A stretch of 64,000 nt of DNA from positions 9,373,926-9,437,925 of the forward strand of contig NC_073312.1 in the NCBI RefSeq assembly GCF_027595985.1, in the 5' to 3' direction. Position numbers and translations under genes: made by a program. Below the pieces are notes generated by a model that was not told the origin of the DNA, searched no databases, and saw only the letters and a program-made list of their open reading frames with translations. The DNA is from Sorex araneus. Lineage: Eukaryota; Chordata; Mammalia; Eulipotyphla; Soricidae. Below are positions 1 to 11,806 of the stretch, in pieces (position 1 is the first letter of the stretch; every line of letters begins with the position of its first letter).

Positions 1-100
1 TCCCATATGGTCCCACAAACTCTGTCAGGAATTATAGCTGAGTACAGAGCTAGGAGTAACCCCTGAGCATTGCTGGGCGTGACCCTAAAGGGAATAAATA
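1..100 (+). repeat. SOR-like tRNA SINE, form A, 3' portion
   Basis: The window opens inside a SINE: it begins at the tcccatatggtccc box and runs through the gagctaggagtaaccc and ctgggcgtgaccc boxes shared by all form A copies here. The tRNA-like head lies left of the window. The A-rich end is decayed. Confidence 0.8.
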
Positions 101-450
101 ACTGAAGTCTCTGGGTATTAGAAGCAAAAGCTCATGAAAAACAGGCTAGGGGATGTTCAAAAGCAGAGAACTTGAATGGGGGGCGGGGAGGGCAAGTCAA
201 GCCAATCCATGAGGTCTAACGTTCCCATGGTGCATCATGTTTGCAAAACAGGCAAAGTGCACAAGGATAGAATAGATCCCTACAAGCTTAAGTCTTTGCA
301 GGTGACTTAGCCACTGCCCCGAAGACGTAGTATTGTTTCTGACTTCCTGTCTTGGCCTAGAGAAGTGGTTCTTTCTACCACGTAAGTCTTTCTCCTCAGG
401 TTAGAAAATCAAAGGGAGACTTCTTCATACTTATTTATTGTTCAAGTTTT

Positions 451-600
451 TGTTTGGAGGTCATACTTGGTGGTTCTCATGAGTGTTCAGGGGTCATTCT
501 TGATGGTGCTTTGTACCATGAGTGGTACTGGGAATTAAACTTGGGCCTCCTGCATGCAAGGCATGTGCTCAAGCCCACTGAGCAGTTTCTTGACTTCCAG
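451..600 (-). repeat. Old SOR-like SINE, form A
   Basis: On the minus strand the order is tRNA-like head (reverse of tgcatgcaaggcatgtgctc), B-box region (reverse of gggaattaaacttgggcc), then the body ending in a short T-rich tail on the plus strand near 440-455. Many substitutions show an older insertion. Confidence 0.65.
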
Positions 601-2497
601 GTAAGACTTCTGTAGCACTTAGTTGCTATAGTAACCGGAAGAGAATACTAGAGCCACTGGGCCAAGCAGAGAACTTGGGGTTAAACTGTTTCTCACTGAA
701 CCTCCATAAGCTCCAGTTCCAAGAAAAGGGTCATGAGGAGATTGCCAGACATTTGTCTCAGATCGTTTTTCCTACCCAAGATCTCAGAAAAGTCTAAGTA
801 TTTCTCTTTCCCTCTGGAATCTTCTGGAAACGATTTTGAGGGATACTTATCATTTATCCATGTATATTGCAGTGGCATGGTGGGGACCTTAATGCAGAAC
901 CAAGTGCTCAGCCTCTGCAAGTCTAGGTTTCCATGGTTCCCAGGACCCCAATTTCACAAATTCTCTCCCTTTATCTTTCCAGCCTGCAATTATGGGCAAA
1001 GCTCTTTCACTCTTCCCTGAGCGAATAGTTTGAAGCCACACTTTGGAAGACGTGGTGATGATCCTCTGTAATCTCATGACCTAGAGTAAGTGTTTCCCCT
1101 CCTCTTTTATCACTCTTTCCCCATACTCCTAGTTCCTAAGGAACACGTTTCAAAGTAAACTACCTGGGTGTAGACTTCTGTTTTGGTCTTTCTTGCTGAA
1201 ATCCTAGACTAAGATTCTTGGGATCAAGTATGACCATAGGAAGCTGACCTCAGGATAGGATTGAGGCCCGTTCTCTCTCCTACAGCTGAGGACAACAAGA
1301 TTCCACTGCTAGTGCAATGTAGGGTGTGATCATCTTTGGCATGTAGACACAGATAAAAGATCTGCAGCCTCATTTCTGATTTTTCAAATTTGGAATACAA
1401 GGTTAGGAAGCATTGAAACTTACACAGGGAAGCCCCACCTTCCTTTCTAGGTAGATACAACTTTCCTTTTTTTCCTCTGATTTTATCTTAAAAGAGCTCC
1501 TGCCTTCAACAGCTCTGTTCTTGACTCCTTTGCAATCTGATTTCCATCTTGCCCCAACATCACAATTGCTGCTGCCAAGCTTATTGATGACCTCATGGTT
1601 GTTCATGCCAAAGAACGTTCTCCAACTTTTTCTGAACCTCCTTGCAGCATGGGATTCTTTGATCATTTTCTCCATTCAACAGACTTTCTTTCCATTGTTC
1701 CCTTGACACTGTAGTTCCTGTCTTTCATCCTCCCTCTCTGCATATTCCCCACTCCACCTTCAATGTTGTTGTCCTCCTCTGCCTATTCAAAAAGGTATTT
1801 ATAGGCCCCCTTTTGCTTACTCCTGACTCTTTGGGTTTCTTCTGATGATCTCAGTCACTCTCCAGAGTTTCATGACTATTTCTCTATGCTAAAATCTCCA
1901 AATCCATATCTCTATCCCAGACCTTCCCATGACCTAGTGATTACCTGCACATATATGTTTTAATTTTTCCTTAAATACATATGATCCAAATGAACTCAAA
2001 AGTTTACATTCAGATGGGTCTGAACCACCAAAGCTCATCAAGCCTGCTTTCCCTTCCAAGTTACTTACCTCACTAAGGAGGACCAACAGCCACTTTCTGG
2101 TGTTATCTTTGGTCTCTTTTTCTCTTGTTACTTTCATCCAAGCAACGAACAAAGTAGGCAACTCTGACCTGTTAAATGTCCTGAGATCATCTGTTCCTTG
2201 CCATGTGATAAGCAGAAAATATTTCTGTAGGTATGTGACATCAAACCATCTATTTTGATAGGGTTAGTGGTCCTTCAGTCATGATATCAGCTATCATTAC
2301 CTAGATCATCCCTGGCCACCTCTTCTTTCCTACTCCAGGATTCCACCAGTGATCACTGTGACTGGAGCTTCTCTCCTTGATCTTTCTAGCTGAGTCTCAG
2401 ATTTATCCCTTATTCATGGGTCAGGCAATGTTTATGAAATGCAGATTTATTTCTGCTACTTGGAGGGTGGTTTCTTATGCTTTCTATGTCTAGAAAA
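601..2497. other. Intergenic, no recognisable gene
   Basis: Only short open frames occur here and none resembles a known protein. I see no clear repeat family. Composition is ordinary and moderately AT-rich. Confidence 0.6.
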
Positions 2498-2942
<445 letters not shown>

Positions 2943-3554
2943 CTACCTTGGAATTAACTTTCAGGCTCAGTTTAGATAAATGTCTATTTCCCTTCCTTGA
3001 ACCACACTCTACCTTCTTCTTAATTTAGAAAATTTTGTCTAATGCTCTCCTGTTCTATCTGATTTGTAATCCCTGCTGATAAAACTTTCAACCCCAACCT
3101 ACCAGTGAAATGTACAGTAGACACCATCTTGCCAAACCTAGTGATAAAGCCGCTATTCTCACTTGCCTGGGTTCTCAGTAACTCTCATCCTACGCAGACA
3201 CACTTGTACCTTGAAGCACTTTGCTCTTTTGTTTTCTCGGACACTACACCATCTCAATTTTCTTTTATCTCACCTCCTCAACTCCCTTATCATAACCTCT
3301 AAGTGGTGGTGTCCTCATTCTTCTCATCTTTGTGTTTCTCTCCCTCTAGGCATGAGGGATAAATGGCATCTATCCTGATGCCTTTAAATACATTAAATAT
3401 GAGAATAATTTTGAAAATATCCATCTCCAGAGATACGATTTCTCAGCTGAGTTCTAGATATTCTAGCCAACTGGTATTTGACATTTCAATCTTGACGTCT
3501 AACAGGCTTCTTTGACTTAAAATGCCTTAGTGGATTAAAGTAAATTCCCTCCAA

Positions 3555-3900
3555 TACATGTTCACATTCTAACCTCCTCTGAAGTTGTAAGTATGGATGT
3601 ATGGGAAGTCTTTCAAATTTTACATATTTAAAAATTCAAGATGTGATCGTCCTGGATTATCTGAGTGGACAAAGGCCAAAGAGAGAGGAGAGAAGGTGTG
3701 GACAGAGAGGGGAAGGCTGCATGAATACAGAGCAGAGCAGAGAGTCACACACAGTCCAGGAACGCCAGCCAGTCACCACCGTTACCAGGAGCTGGGAGAG
3801 GCCAGACCCACTCTCCCTCTGGAGTCTCCAGTGGGAACAAAGCTCTGCTAATATCTTCACTCCTAAGTGTGGCCTCCAAAACTGGTGGAGGCAAGTTCTG
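3555..3900 (+). repeat. Ancient interspersed repeat, family not assigned
   Basis: The order of phrases (gccaaagagagaggagagaaggtgtgg, then a cagagcagagagtcac block, ccagccagtcaccacc, then tctccctctggagtctcc and a ggcctccaaaactgg end) resembles a widespread old mammalian repeat whose 5' part begins like the ggctgaattatgtcccc segment at 18839. I cannot name the family safely. Confidence 0.4.
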
Positions 3901-4274
3901 CTTTTGTAAGGGACCAAGTTGGAAGCAATTCTTAGGATATCTCTAGAAAACTGATCACATGTCTAAACAGAGTTTGGGACTTTTCTCCCCCTGATTTCCT
4001 TGGTTCAGCCCAGCATGTTAAAAACATATTCAGTTCCTTGGATTCCAAACCACACTGTGTTCCTGTGCTACTCTTTCTCTCCCACCTTGCACCTGAGCCA
4101 TAAGCTTTTTTCTCTATTTTAAACAATGACAAGGACCCCACTCAGTTCTCATCAAAGTGATTCTTATAACATGAGTTTAGACTGCTGTTGATATTTCTCT
4201 AGTCTGTCCTATACCCTCATCAAAGGATTTTCTTTCTCCACTGCATCAAAAACATTGCCTGATTATGTGTTTAC

Positions 4275-4380
4275 CCATTTAGTGTATCTCCTACTAGACT
4301 ATAGACTTCATGAAAGAGAATACTTATCCCCCAGAGGCCACGACAACCCTTGACCTACAGTAGAACCTCAATAGTGATCT
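4275..4380 (+). repeat. Possible LINE-2 3' tail
   Basis: The phrase ctactagactatagacttcatgaaagag followed by a cagtagaacctcaatagtg end matches the usual L2 3' ending pattern (actagactgtgagctcc ... ctcaataa). It is short and diverged. Confidence 0.4.
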
Positions 4381-5466
4381 AGTCCATGCATTTTAATAGC
4401 ATTTTACCTGGCTCTTGCTCACAGTCGCCCCTAAGTATCTGAGTATCATCAATGAATTCACAAATACATGAATATTTCCCAGATAACCCCAGATGGAAGA
4501 AATCTCTTCTCTGAATTCATACGTGGAACCACATTATATGGCAATATACTTTTATTCTCTTTGAGAAATTCCTTTCAACCTGCCAGTCAGGATTCTGATT
4601 CTTAGGCTCAACATTAAAGTCTCCTTCACGTTTATCTCCCACATTATATGTTGTGGCCTATACGCATATTCGACAGATTTGTGGTAACTGGTCAACTAAA
4701 TACAGAACTGCATGAATAACAAAAATCATAAAAACTCTGTAACTTGCACATTTCTACAGACCCAAAACCAGTGAGTCCTTGATTCTAATGCCATGTCTCC
4801 AGTAGCTCTCCCTCAAAGCCACCACTTGAGGTATTAGAGGATCAAAAACTTTATTTCTTCCCACTGAGCAGTGAACACAAGAGGCAAGTAGCAGAACACT
4901 TATTATACCCAGGGGCCTGTTGGACTGTGTTTTGGCCACTAACTCACTTAATTTGGTGTCGTTTAGCACATTACAAGATTGTTCAAGAGTACTATAAATG
5001 ATGTCAGACCTCATCAGACACCACTTCAGAAAAACATTGCCTGTAGCTGGATCAAAAAGGTGAACATCTGCAAGCTTGCAATGCTAGAAAACAAGAATAA
5101 ATCATTTTTTCTTCTCTATCTCTCAGGGCTTCTCACCTTTTACCCTAAAGATGTTAATATTTTTAAATTGTAAGCTTCTGAATATATTTATGAAGCATTT
5201 GTACAATAATAAAACATCCCGGTACCTGATTAAAGAGGAATTATTTAGGATTCTCTCATTCTTTATTGCAATTACTCTGGGTGATGTTGTTCAGGTCACT
5301 CTATTTGTTCAGGTTATTTTGTTTTGATATGATTTTCAGGCAGCAAATTAAACATCAAAATTAAAAATTGAACAATGCCAGTTATCTGTTATCTCAATCA
5401 ATGTCTTCATGATCATCTTGAATTTTCATCCCAGAAACTGTATTGGACAGTGTTTTTTTTTTTTTT

Positions 5467-5506
5467 AGGTTGCCTTGACAAATTCTAGGTTGCCTTGACA
5501 AATCTA
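5467..5506. repeat. 20-bp tandem duplication
   Basis: aggttgccttgacaaattct is followed directly by the same unit with two changes at its end. It lies just after a T tract. Confidence 0.9.
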
Positions 5507-5578
5507 ATAGATACTGTTTGGCAACATTGCCCACACCAATTTAGGCAAAACGCACAACTCAGAATATGGTACCTTTAT

Positions 5579-5759
5579 GGGGCTGGAGCGATAGCACAGC
5601 GGGTAGGGCGTTTGCCTTGCACTCGGCTGACCTGGGTTTGATTCCCAGCATCCCATATGGTCCCCCGAGCACCGCTAGGAGGAATTTCTGAGTGCAGAGC
5701 CAGGAGTAACCCCTGTGCATCACCGGGTGTGACCCAAAAAGCCAAAATAATAAAAAAAA
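5579..5759 (+). repeat. SOR-like SINE, form A, with target duplication
   Basis: A well-preserved copy with ggggctggagcgatagcaca, A box, B box near ggtttgattcc, the body and an A-rich end. A perfect 14-bp target site duplication, agaatatggtacct, flanks it at 5561-5574 and 5760-5773, so this is a retrotransposed insertion. The tRNA-like head reflects origin of the family and is not a tRNA gene. Confidence 0.93.
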
Positions 5760-5773
5760 AGAATATGGTACCT

Positions 5774-6847
5774 CTAAATCTTGATTTCTTTTGCTTTTCA
5801 TCTCAGAAGAGAGTTGGCGAGTTGGGTGGGGGGGCGGGGAACGGAGAAGCCAGAAAGTTTGGTCAGAGTTGCTTTATGAAGGATCGTTAGAGCACCCCGA
5901 TTTTAGATCCATCACTTATTCTTGGAGAGCGCGGTTACTCAGTGCTGTCTGCTCTGTGCTCAGATGCTCTTGCCTCAGTGGCCAGGAGGCCAGAGGTCAC
6001 TCACACTACACGGAATCCATTCAGCTGGCACGCAGGACTGTGGGTATCTGCAGCAGCTCCCCGAGAGACACCAACGCCGGGCTTTCCTAAAGTAGTGTGG
6101 GAAAAGGAAATGAGATGTGGGAAAAATTAAGACTTTTTTCAGTCATTTTTATAGCATGAACGTGGTCTATCTGAAATTTTGTGAACTTGATATGCTATTG
6201 TGTTAATGCATCAAGGCTGCAGAGTTCAAAAAGAGATGGTTTGTTTGAAATTATGGTGCCTCAATGTGTTTCCACTTAGGATTTTAGAAAACAAATGCTT
6301 TGGAGATTCTGAGAAGGGTACAGCACGGAGGGAAAGAACTTTCCAATTTTATTTTAACATTCAGTTCCCAGCGCTCAGAGGAATTTGGTCCCAGCACACC
6401 ACGACAATCACATCTGTCAAGTCCCTTTTAGATTCATCTCAGCCTTGAATGGGACATTGAAAAATGCCCAGGAGGGTTTTGTTCCTGGGGGGCAGGGGGG
6501 TGGTGAGCCTGCTTTGCTCTTTGCTCCCTACACTTATAAGATTGTTCCTTTCTTGAAATGTTACTAGACTAAAATATATTATCAAGGATGCATTAGACTC
6601 CTTCGTTCAAAAAACTGGAAACAACAGAACTAACCAAATGTGTTTCCAGGGTACAATTTGGGTTCAACATTTTCTTTCTACTTTATATTGAGAGGTCAGC
6701 AATATAATGAACAAGGAAAGCACGTATGCGATGTGTGTGTGTGGGGGGGGGTGCATGTGTTTATGGGAGGATGCTTTGTGTGGGTACGATTTCCCACTCT
6801 TTCTTGGACCTGAATTTAGTAGAATTCATTCATTTGCCATTCTATAC
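5774..6847. other. Intergenic, no recognisable gene
   Basis: Only short unremarkable reading frames. A small TG/G-rich tract sits near 6728-6752. No repeat family recognised. Confidence 0.6.
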
Positions 6848-6854
6848 CCACACC

Positions 6855-7110
6855 AGCTGGAGCAATAGCACAGCAGGTAGAGCATTTGTCTTGCACGCGA
6901 CCGACCCAGGTTCGATTCCTCCATCTCTCTCGGAGAGCCCGGCAAGCTACCGAGAGTATCTCGCCCTCAAAGCAAAGCCTGGCAAGCTACCCGTGGCGTA
7001 TTCGATATGCCAAAAAACAGTAACAAGTCTCACGATGGAGACGTTACTAGTGCCTGCTTGAGCAAATTGATGAGCAACAGGATGACAGTGATACAGTGAT
7101 ACAGTGATAG
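6855..7110 (+). repeat. SOR-like SINE, form B
   Basis: It shares the tRNA-like head of form A but after the B box (ggttcgattcctccat) it continues into a different body: ggagagcccggcaagctacc, tcgatatgccaaaa, acaagtctcac, gagcaaattgatgagcaac. The 3' end is a series of acagtgat units rather than poly(A). A 7-bp repeat ccacacc at 6848-6854 and 7111-7117 may be the target duplication. Confidence 0.88.
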
Positions 7111-7117
7111 CCACACC

Positions 7118-9138
7118 GTTTGGGAAAGAGTCTAGTCAGAATGTTACCTGTGGAGAGGGGAGACAAGCACATCTACATGTTAAGGAGCTTGTGATCACTT
7201 TGGATCCAGGATCCCTCACTCCTCTCCAGAATCACTCTCCTACCTCATTAAACTTTTAAAAAAGTTTTGTAGGTGAGCATATAGAGACTCTTGTAAAGAG
7301 AGAGTCCCTGCATTTAATCACTCACATACAATTTTCAGACATCTCGGCATATTGAAGTACCATTCTCTGGTTCTTTTTTTTAAGTAAAATAAATTAATTT
7401 TGTGAAGAGGAAATTTCTTTAACTACCATACATAGGTGTGTTGCTAGCACATTTGTTTTTTATCCTTTGATATTTCTAAATTTTGTACTTTACGTTGGGG
7501 ATCGTAAAACGATTATATATGCTATTAGTATCCCTACATGTGATAGCAAACAATATTGACTCTATCATATGACATGCTGCATACATTTTTGACAATTACT
7601 ATGAAATACACAAATATTCCCCAAAAAAATTTCCCCCAAAGGCTCTGAGATTTGTTTTCAAAGGTAGTGAGGATATCTACCCCATGCAAGTGTGGGGATC
7701 ACCCGGAGTTGGCATCTGCTGACTGCTGAGGGATGTTTTCCAGCACCCCTTCACTATCCCACCTCTCCTTTCTCCAATCTCTGTCCTTCAAGACCACACC
7801 CAGATTGTTCACAGTATTTGGTATTCCCAGAACACAGGTGTAATCCTTTCAGTAATCATTAAGTCTCCCGGTTCTTTTCCTTATCTTCCATGGTATGGCA
7901 TGTAAATTATACATGAAAACCAAAATACTGGAATCAAGAATCATATTTTTAAAAATTAGAGCTAAAAATTTAAAACATGGACAAAAATAATGAAAGAAGA
8001 CAAACATTTTGATGAAGTGCCTTAGAAATGTATCTTGAGACAAGAAGTTTCAAGGCTCAATTTTATTGCAGAAGGACTGATCGAGACTATTTCATGCCAG
8101 TGAAGTATGTAGAAGATATGGCTAAGCTTGGAAATATAATGTTTCCTGAGTATAGAACTTTTTTAAAAAACAAAAATCACCAGTTCTCTTTCCTTTGAAT
8201 TCCTCTAGAAGATGAATGTTCAATAACACAAATAAGTTTTGCTTTGATTGGATTTGTCTTTAAGATGTAGGTAAGACCTAAAAACATGTCAAAGAAAAGC
8301 AGCTCTAAAGAAATTTAAACTGAATACTACTGGACATAATATTTATTTTATTTTCCAAGCTCACAGAAACTTGGATGAGTTGATGCATCACACAGGAAGA
8401 GTTGCCAGGGTTCTATTTTAAATAGACACTCAGGAGTATATTCTGCTTATTTAAAAAATTCTGGTTCAGTCAGAAGACAACTGACTTTTGTCTTCATTTT
8501 CCCATTTGCAAGCAGAGTGGGTCCAACAAATAAATTCTCAAATCCCCTTTCTCACTTCCAAAAGTCCAGAGATTTTATTATTTTCTAAGTATGCCAAACA
8601 CTATGTTGATAAAGAAGCAAACACAAGTTAAAATATTAGAAAATCCTATACTAGAGTTTACAATTCATTGTAAACCCTAATTATGTATTTATTTATTCAC
8701 AGTTTTCTGCCTTAATAATCCCAAAGTTGTGTCGCTCTTCAAACCTCGGTTCTCCCCGAGACACATATTTCACCTGCTTATCTCTGTGCGTCTTGGCTTA
8801 TTTCCACTCTGGTGAAGACTGTGTTCTTTCTTGAACACATCTTTTCCCTCTTTCTCTCCTCTCACATCTTTCTAAGCAAGTTTCGTTCAACGCAAACTTC
8901 CTTGCTTCACTTAAAAAAACAAACAACTCCAAAATCCAGTTACCAGTCCAATTATGTGTCAGGCGCTGAAAGTGCATTCTCTGAAGACTGCAGGGGTCAG
9001 TTCAAGTGTAGCATCTCCCAAATGTTTATGTAGGGCTTGATTCCAGTTCGAGACAGAGATACAAAGGCCTCATACTTTAAGCTAAAAAATAAATTGTAAC
9101 TCTGCATCTGTCTGATCTGAGTTAAAGTGTTCTATTTG
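7118..9138. other. Intergenic, no recognisable gene
   Basis: AT-rich sequence without coding potential or a repeat family I recognise. Confidence 0.6.
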
Positions 9139-9326
9139 TTTGGTTTTTTTTTTTTTTTTTGCTTTTTGGGTCACACCCGGTGATGCACAGGGCTTATTCC
9201 TGACTCTGCATTCAGAAATCACCCCTGGTGGTGCTTGGGGAGGACCATCTGGGATGCTGGGAATCGAACCTGGGTTGGCTGCATGCAAGGCAAATGCCCT
9301 ACCCTCTGTGCTATCTCTCCAGCCCC
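9139..9326 (-). repeat. SOR-like SINE, form A
   Basis: Reverse orientation: a T tract, then gctttttgggtcacacccgg, the body, gggaatcgaacctggg (B box reversed) and ending ccagcccc. Well preserved. No convincing target duplication found. Confidence 0.9.
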
Positions 9327-9414
9327 GAGATTTAAGGTTTTAATGTTAATAGCATATTTTACAGACAACTTACACTCGAAAATTTAGTCTAAATTTATTT
9401 GTCTATTTCTTTGG

Positions 9415-9571
9415 AGGAAGAGGGACTCCCAGCTATGCTTACTCTGTCTCTGTGCTCTGGGATTATTCCCTGTGGTATTTAAGGGCATGGGGGAATATGT
9501 GGTGGAGGGATTAAGCCCAGGCCAGCTCATGCAAGACAAGGACCTAAGCTGATGTGCTAGCTCTCTGGCCT
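9415..9571 (-). repeat. Degenerate SOR-like SINE
   Basis: The reversed head (catgcaagacaaggacc ... tgctagctctctggcc) and a weak body are visible. It lies in the same orientation as the younger copy just upstream. Confidence 0.6.
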
Positions 9572-10923
9572 CTAGAAAATTTAGTCTAGATAAAATTAAA
9601 ACTACCAGTCTAGGTGGCTTATCCTGAACAAAAGCAGAGAAGTATATCATGGTTTGGGCTGGGAAAGGGTAGATGAGTTAAGTCTGTGTTATGTAAGAAG
9701 GCACTTAGCGCATGTTTGGGGTGGGACAGAGAGAGGAATGATGTGGATCCCTTATGGCCCAGTCCGGGGACTCAAATTTTTCTTCTACAGGTTATTTCTC
9801 AGACAAATTCAACAGACTGGATAATAAGTACTAATTTATTAAATATGATCATTTAAAAGGCACTGAAAGTTAGGAAATGCAATTTCATTATTTTTATGTA
9901 GTCAAGAAGCTTGGAAAAATGCAAGTGATTTTGGCTGTGGCTTTATTCTGGGCTTCTGAATATCTGTAGGCCAGTGATCACCAGAATTCAAGCTCTTGAG
10001 AGCTGGACTATCTGCCTGTTTCACTTATTACTATAGATTCTGTGAGTAGAACAATAACTGGCTCAGAGGAGGGCATAAAATGTGAGAATAAGTGAATAAC
10101 TAAAGGGAATGAGTATATTTGCAAATTCGTGTTCTCCAACTGTCTATGGAGAGGCACAAAAAGAGACAGAGTATGACAGAGAGAAGTTTGGGGGACTCTA
10201 CAAGCAGTAATTAACAGTGTTCTCTTAGTCTTTTTATAGGACTACCTATCATAGGGTGTTCTGCTTTTAATTTTTAGAGCATCAAAAAAATTAATTAGCT
10301 GGTACTCAATAAAGTGAGGCAACAACTGAGATAGTGAAGATAAATAAGGATGGATTTATTTCTCCCAGCTAGTTAACTCTCAAAATCTTTCTCATTCGAG
10401 ACTATTTGAATAGGTAGAAGAAAGTTAATGAATGAACATATGAATTTGAGTAAGAAAAACTATTTTACCTCCCCATCAGTATTATAATAACTAACAAGTG
10501 AAAGTTGTTGGTTGTGTCTAGTTCATTTCTAAAGATTTCATATGCATCAACTCAAGTAATTCTCACAAGGAACCTGAGAGATTTGCCCTATTTCTTGATC
10601 TATTTGTAAGCCAGGAAAACCTAGGAACAGGAAAATTATGTGCGTTGATAACTAGTTAGTGATAGAGTCAAGAGTTAAACCAAAAGGAGTTTCAGAATCT
10701 GTTCTTCAAACCATTGCCTCTACTGCTGAGAATCAGCAAGGAAATATTGTAGCTTTTGGTCCTGCTGTCCGCAAACTTATTTGACCATCACAAACTCGCC
10801 AATCCATCTCAAACATAATTTGGGCAGTCATTGAAATAGAATACTCCTTTGGTTCCTTACAAATCAAAGTGTTATAATATGAAAATTAGTTATCATAAAC
10901 AAAGTTTTAGCTCCAGGTCAAAA
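9572..10923. other. Intergenic with old L2/MIR relics
   Basis: No gene. A stretch at about 9985-10110 (gagagctggactatctgcctg ... cagaggagggcataaaatgtg) resembles an L2 tail. A stretch at about 10540-10685 resembles MIR in reverse (caactcaagtaattctcac ... gttagtgatagagtcaagag). Confidence 0.5.
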
Positions 10924-10931
10924 GCCTTTAA

Positions 10932-11275
10932 GGGAACACCAAGTAGAGGATGTTGGGAGAACCCATTCGGGTTGGAAGATGCGAACTAAAAGTAACTATA
11001 GACTGAACATGAAGGCCACTCAATACCTCTATTGCAAACTACAACACCCAAAAGGAGAGAGAACAAAAAGGAATGCCCTGCCGCAGAGGCAGGGTGGGGT
11101 GGTGGGGGATGGGGTGGGAGTGGTAAGAGGGATACTGGGATCATTGGTGGAGGTGAATGGGCACTGGTGGAGGGACGGGTAAGCGATCACTGTATGAGTG
11201 AAATGCAAACACAAAAGTTCACAAGTTTGTAACTGTACATCACAGTGATTCTCTAATAAATTTTTTTAAAAAAAC
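10932..11275 (+). mobile_element. LINE-1 3' end, 5'-truncated
   Basis: A G-rich tract (ggtggggtggtgggggatgg), the phrase atcattggtggaggtgaatg, gtttgtaactgtacatcacag and an A-rich end form the 3' UTR type seen in several places here. gcctttaa occurs at 10924-10931 and 11286-11293 and could be a short target duplication, which is weak evidence. Confidence 0.65.
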
Positions 11276-11499
11276 CCTTTAGAGGCCTTTAACATAGTTT
11301 AAAACCCTCTCTCCACTGCCCTGCCCCAGAACTGATCTGTCAGACAGGGAAAAGGGCAAGTTATTCCTTCTTTTCTGACAAAAACAACTGAAAAGCCTAA
11401 CTTCTTTCACTGAACTCAAACAGTACAATTCAAATAATGTATTGCTACGAGAACATGATCAAGGACACCCTCAAGTAGCCATTCCTTTACCTTTCAGAA

Positions 11500-11635
11500 T
11501 TGGGGCTGGGTGGGCACCTGGGGACATTAGTAGAGAGATGGTCATATTAGTGGTAGGATTAGTGGTGGAATATTGTGTGCCTAAAATAACTCTATTATGA
11601 ACTTTGTAAATCACAGTGTTTTAGTAAAAAAATAT
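11500..11635 (+). mobile_element. LINE-1 3' UTR fragment
   Basis: The segment from ggggctgggtgggcacctgg through ggtggaatattgtgtgcc to gaactttgtaaatcacagtg matches, in opposite orientation, the inserted L1 segment at 17663-18073. Diverged and 5'-truncated. Confidence 0.6.
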
Positions 11636-11640
11636 TTGGG

Positions 11641-11806
11641 GGGGGGGTATTGTGTCGCACCCAGTGGTGCTCAGGTGTAACTCCTGGCTCTGCACTCACG
11701 AATCACTTCCGGCAGACTCGGGGACCATATGGGATGCCAGGGACCCAACTTGAGTCGGCTGCATTCAAGGCAAGCACCTTTCCCACTGGACTATCTCTCC
11801 CATCCC
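11641..11806 (-). repeat. SOR-like SINE, form A
   Basis: Reverse orientation with cgcacccagtggtgctcagg, ggaccatatgggatgcc, the reversed B-box region and ctatctctcccatccc. It abuts the A-rich end of the L1 fragment just upstream. Confidence 0.8.

Larger units (their letters stand above)
2943..5560. other. Intergenic with old repeats
   Basis: No gene is evident. It contains an ancient repeat copy near 3555-3900, a possible L2 tail near 4275-4380 and a 20-bp tandem duplication at 5467-5506. The rest is unassigned. Confidence 0.6.
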